DNA from: Shimia sp049116215
GTDB taxonomy: Bacteria; Pseudomonadota; Alphaproteobacteria; Rhodobacterales; Rhodobacteraceae
Direction: 5' to 3'
DNA: 64,000 nt
Assembly: GCF_049116215.1 (NCBI RefSeq)
Contig: NZ_JAGDZB010000004.1
Location: 186,001-250,000 of the forward strand
The translations under genes were made by a program, and so were the position numbers. Below the pieces are notes generated by a model. It saw nothing but the letters and a program-made list of their open reading frames with translations, was not told the origin of the DNA and ran no database searches. Shown in pieces: positions 61,783-64,000 of the stretch. Every line of letters begins with the position of its first letter. Position 1 is the stretch's first letter.

Positions 61783-62571
61783 ATGTATAATTTCGACTTC
61801 GAAAAACCCTCCACGATCGCGGATGCTGTCTCTGCGCTGGGTGCCGAGGATGCGAAAGCATTGGGCGGCGGGCAGACATTGCTCCCGACAATGAAGCAGC
61901 GTCTGGCCAGCCCGTCTAAGCTGGTGAGCCTCAAGGGCATTGCCGAGATGCAGGGCATTTGCACCGGTGATGATGGTGCGCTGTGCATCGGTGGGGCAAC
62001 CACGCACGCGGATGTGGCCGCGGGGGCAGGTGCTTATCCCGGACTTGCGGCTCTTGCTGGAGGCATTGGAGATCCGGCAGTGCGGGCACGCGGGACGATT
62101 GGCGGCTCTTTGGCCAACAACGATCCATCTGCCTGTTACCCAGCCGGAGCCTTGGCATCAGGCGCGACCTTTGTCACCAATGCGCGTGAGATTGCGGCGG
62201 ACGACTATTTCCAAGGCATGTTCACAACGGCCTTGGATGAGGGGGAGATCCTCACTGAGGTGCGGTTCCCTGTGCCGGAGGTGTCGAACTATCAGAAGTT
62301 TGAACAGCCAGCCTCTCGGTTTGCCTTGGTGGGCGTGTTTGTGGCCAAATATGCCGACGGTGTGCGTGTCGCGGTAACCGGCGCGTCTGAAGAGGGCGTG
62401 TTCCGCTGGACAGAGGCAGAGGCCGCGCTTTCGGGCAACTTCTCCGCTGACGCCATTGCCGATATGGCGCCAGGCGAAGATGGCATGATCTCTGATCTGC
62501 ATGGCACAGCGGCATACCGGGCCCACTTGGTTGGGGTTCTGACCCGCCGCGCGGTGACCACCGCCAGCTAA
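61783..62571 (+). CDS. coxM: form II CO dehydrogenase-like medium (FAD) subunit
   Basis: This 262-residue FAD protein has the FAD-binding ALGGGQTLLPTMK and RGTIGGSLANNDPSACYPA motifs, and the C-terminal CO-dehydrogenase flavoprotein domain. It passes electrons from the 2Fe-2S subunit to the quinone pool or another acceptor. It ends the cluster and is followed within 20 bp by a strong terminator. Confidence 0.95.
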   Translation: MYNFDFEKPSTIADAVSALGAEDAKALGGGQTLLPTMKQRLASPSKLVSLKGIAEMQGICTGDDGALCIGGATTHADVAAGAGAYPGLAALAGGIGDPAVRARGTIGGSLANNDPSACYPAGALASGATFVTNAREIAADDYFQGMFTTALDEGEILTEVRFPVPEVSNYQKFEQPASRFALVGVFVAKYADGVRVAVTGASEEGVFRWTEAEAALSGNFSADAIADMAPGEDGMISDLHGTAAYRAHLVGVLTRRAVTTAS

Positions 62572-62589
62572 GTGGCAATATTAAAATAG

Positions 62590-62621
62590 AAAAGCCCCGA
62601 TCCTGAGATTGGGGCTTTTTT
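62590..62621 (+). terminator. intrinsic terminator of the coxSLM unit
   Basis: AAAAGCCCCGATC (62590-62602) pairs with GATTGGGGCTTTT (62607-62619), 13 pairs with one G-U and a CTGA loop, and runs into TTTTTT. It lies 18 bp after the coxM stop. Confidence 0.9.
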
Positions 62622-62644
62622 GTTGCCTTCGGTATGTCACCAAT

Positions 62645-62673
62645 AAAAAACCCCGCGCGATGGCGGGGTTTTT
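62645..62673 (-). terminator. bidirectional terminator below infC
   Basis: AAAAACCCCGC (62646-62656) and GCGGGGTTTTT (62663-62673) form a perfect 11-bp stem. On the minus strand it ends in TTTTTT, 23 bp after the infC stop; on the plus strand it ends in TTTTT, so it can also back up the cox terminator. Confidence 0.88.
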
Positions 62674-62695
62674 AGAATTCAATGGTCTGCCGGAG

Positions 62696-63241
62696 TTACT
62701 TAGGCAGCGGGCCGATCAGCATAATCATTTGACGGCCTTCCATCTTGGGCATGTTTTCAACTTTGCCCATTTCTTTGGTGTCCGCTGCCACACGTTCAAG
62801 AAGCTCGCGGCCCAAGTTTTGGTGCGCCATTTCGCGTCCACGGAAGCGCAAGGTCACTTTGACTTTGTCGCCATTCTCCAGGAACTTGTACACGTTGCGC
62901 ATTTTGACTTCGTAGTCATGCGTGTCCGTGTTGGGGCGGAACTTGACCTCTTTGATCTCGATGGTCTTTTGCTTTTTGCGCGCTTCGGATTCACGTTTCT
63001 GCTGTTCATATTTGAACTTGCCGAAATCCATGATCTTACACACAGGTGGGTTTGCGTTTGGAGAAATCTCAACAAGATCCAAACCTGCCTCGTCAGCCAT
63101 TACCATGGCCCGCGATGGGGTCACGACTCCGACGTTTTCGCCGTCTGCGCCAATCAAGCGGATTTCGGTAGCGCGGATGCGTCCGTTGACGCGAGGTCCG
63201 GTGTCACGCTGAGGCGGTGCGTTATGAGGTCTGCGGGCTAT
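62696..63241 (-). CDS. infC: translation initiation factor IF-3, starting at ATA
   Basis: IF-3 (181 residues) binds the 30S subunit and checks start-codon choice. The N-terminal RRPHNAPPQRDTGPRVNGRI and the core VVTPSRAMVMADEAGLDLVEI are typical, and so is the C-terminal MRNVYKFLENGDKVKVTLRF. The family N-terminus begins right after an ATA codon at 63239-63241, preceded by GAAGGAAG. An in-frame TGA lies 13-15 nt upstream and no ATG, GTG or TTG lies between. infC often starts at a rare codon such as ATT in other bacteria, which lets IF-3 repress itself. The fallback TTG at 63157 would remove the conserved N-terminus. Confidence 0.93.
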   Translation of the reverse strand: MARRPHNAPPQRDTGPRVNGRIRATEIRLIGADGENVGVVTPSRAMVMADEAGLDLVEISPNANPPVCKIMDFGKFKYEQQKRESEARKKQKTIEIKEVKFRPNTDTHDYEVKMRNVYKFLENGDKVKVTLRFRGREMAHQNLGRELLERVAADTKEMGKVENMPKMEGRQMIMLIGPLPK

Positions 63242-63436
63242 GGTTTTCTTCCTTCAATGGTGAATGCCTTTGGGCGCCTAATTTATTCGTCCTTTTCCGA
63301 CGATACAACCGCCGAATCTAGGGCGATGATGCAAATCTGGCAGGTTTCCCCCTTGAGAGTGGGCGCTGAGCGGCAGAAATAGAGAAGGCGAAGGGCCCGA
63401 GCTGTTCGGGTGGGAGAGTTTGAGGTGGAGAATTCC
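63242..63436. promoter_or_regulatory. divergent region between infC and the Ala-rich gene
   Basis: This 195-bp stretch contains the infC ribosome site (GAAGGAAG, minus strand) and, on the plus strand, GGTGGAG for the next gene. A short CCCGA/TCGGG hairpin lies at about 63400. Promoters for both genes must lie here but no clear boxes were placed. Confidence 0.4.
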
Positions 63437-64000
63437 ATGAAGAATCTGATTTTTGTAGTGATTGCAGGTGCCATTGCGGTGGTGGCCTATTTTGTATTGG
63501 GGCAAGGCGGCAAAGATGCTGTGACTGAAGCGCCGGTTGTTGAGACTTCGCCAGCAGTTGAAGCTGTTGAAGAGGCGAAGCAGGCCGCCGAAGAAGCTGT
63601 AGAAGAGGCAACCGATAGTGCTGCAGCGGCGGCAGAAGCTGTTCAGGATGCAGCGGAAGACGCTGTTGAAGCGGCAACAGACCAAGTTGAAGCTGCCGCT
63701 GAAGAAGCTGAGGCTGCTGTAACCGAGGCTGTGGAGGCTGCGACAGACGCGGCGGCGGATACTGCCGCTGCAGCAACAGAAGCTGCTGAAGAAGCCGTGA
63801 CAGCTGTAACAGACACAGCCACTGGGGCCACAGACGCGGCAACCGACGCCGCTGCTGACGCGACTGCGGCGGTAACTGAAACCGCTGAGCAAGCGACCGA
63901 CGCCGCGACCACAAGTATGGCGGACTTGGCCAGCGTGTTTACGGCTGACGGTTTTGATATGGCGAAAGTGTCCGAGGTGATCGACGGATCGTCGCTGGGT
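63437..64000 (+). CDS. Ala/Glu-rich membrane-anchored protein (partial, runs off window)
   Basis: The visible 188 residues start MKNLIFVVIAGAIAVVAYFVLG, a single transmembrane or signal-anchor helix. They continue as a long Ala/Glu/Thr/Asp-rich stretch with imperfect repeats such as EEAVEEATD, EAAEEAV and ATDAAADAT. The end (TSMADLASVFTADGFDMAKVSEVIDGSS) looks like the start of a small C-terminal domain. It has no stop within the window. The repeats probably form an extended helix; function is unknown. Confidence 0.75.
   Translation, partial: MKNLIFVVIAGAIAVVAYFVLGQGGKDAVTEAPVVETSPAVEAVEEAKQAAEEAVEEATDSAAAAAEAVQDAAEDAVEAATDQVEAAAEEAEAAVTEAVEAATDAAADTAAAATEAAEEAVTAVTDTATGATDAATDAAADATAAVTETAEQATDAATTSMADLASVFTADGFDMAKVSEVIDGSSLG

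Overview
The window reads as a chromosomal segment of a marine alphaproteobacterium of the Rhodobacterales (Roseobacter group). This rests on the nuo operon with its lineage-type accessory ORFs (a DUF5333-like protein, two small lipoproteins and a carboxymuconolactone-decarboxylase-like protein), a form II cox cluster, a free-standing Hint-domain protein and an RTX/type I secretion set. GC content is moderately high throughout. I see no rRNA, tRNA, insertion sequence, prophage or CRISPR array, and no clear pseudogene.

Layout. 1-11457: the distal half of the complex I operon (accessory lipoprotein, DUF5333-like, nuoG, lipoprotein, nuoH, nuoI, CMD-like, nuoJ-N), closed by a strong terminator. 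11484-14709: birA, coaX and rnj, tightly packed. 14753-21032, minus strand: DUF2798 protein, DEAD-box helicase, a glycosyltransferase-like pair, prfC and a Hint-domain protein. 21181-25760, plus strand: an SDR, a HEAT-like protein, a sodium:solute symporter and an orphan FbpC-type ABC ATPase. A WYL-type regulator (minus) faces tatABC and a DUF815-like ATPase (plus), 25767-29269.

29288-54206 is entirely minus strand: nlpD-like, pcm and surE; a secreted protein of unknown function; an SDR; small hypotheticals; purF; a TAXI-type binding protein; cvpA, radA and a PqiA-like protein; a three-gene RTX exoprotein/T1SS operon; an alr-mlaE-mlaF-type overlapping operon; dnaB; pyrE and pyrC; and a conserved hypothetical. 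54413-62571, plus strand: a complete-looking form II (AYRGAGR) molybdenum hydroxylase cluster, with maturation genes coxD, coxE, xdhC and a MoeA-like gene followed by structural genes coxS-coxL-coxM. The window closes with infC (minus, apparently starting at ATA) and an Ala/Glu-rich membrane-anchored protein cut by the window end.

Functionally, the Nuo subunits form the membrane arm and part of the peripheral arm of NADH:ubiquinone oxidoreductase. The Tat genes export folded proteins. The cox cluster encodes one Mo/Fe-S/FAD hydroxylase plus factors that probably install and sulfurate its cofactor. The RTX gene is the likely cargo of the adjacent ABC/HlyD exporter; its outer-membrane TolC partner is not in the window. 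The points most worth a second look are the ATA start of infC, several hairpins that overlap ribosome binding sites (including one that may loop out the SD-to-start gap of coxE), the cysteine-free CMD protein inside nuo, the RTX exporter ATPase with a C-terminal extension of about 140 residues, the orphan ABC ATPase, and DnaA-box-like sites upstream of dnaB.
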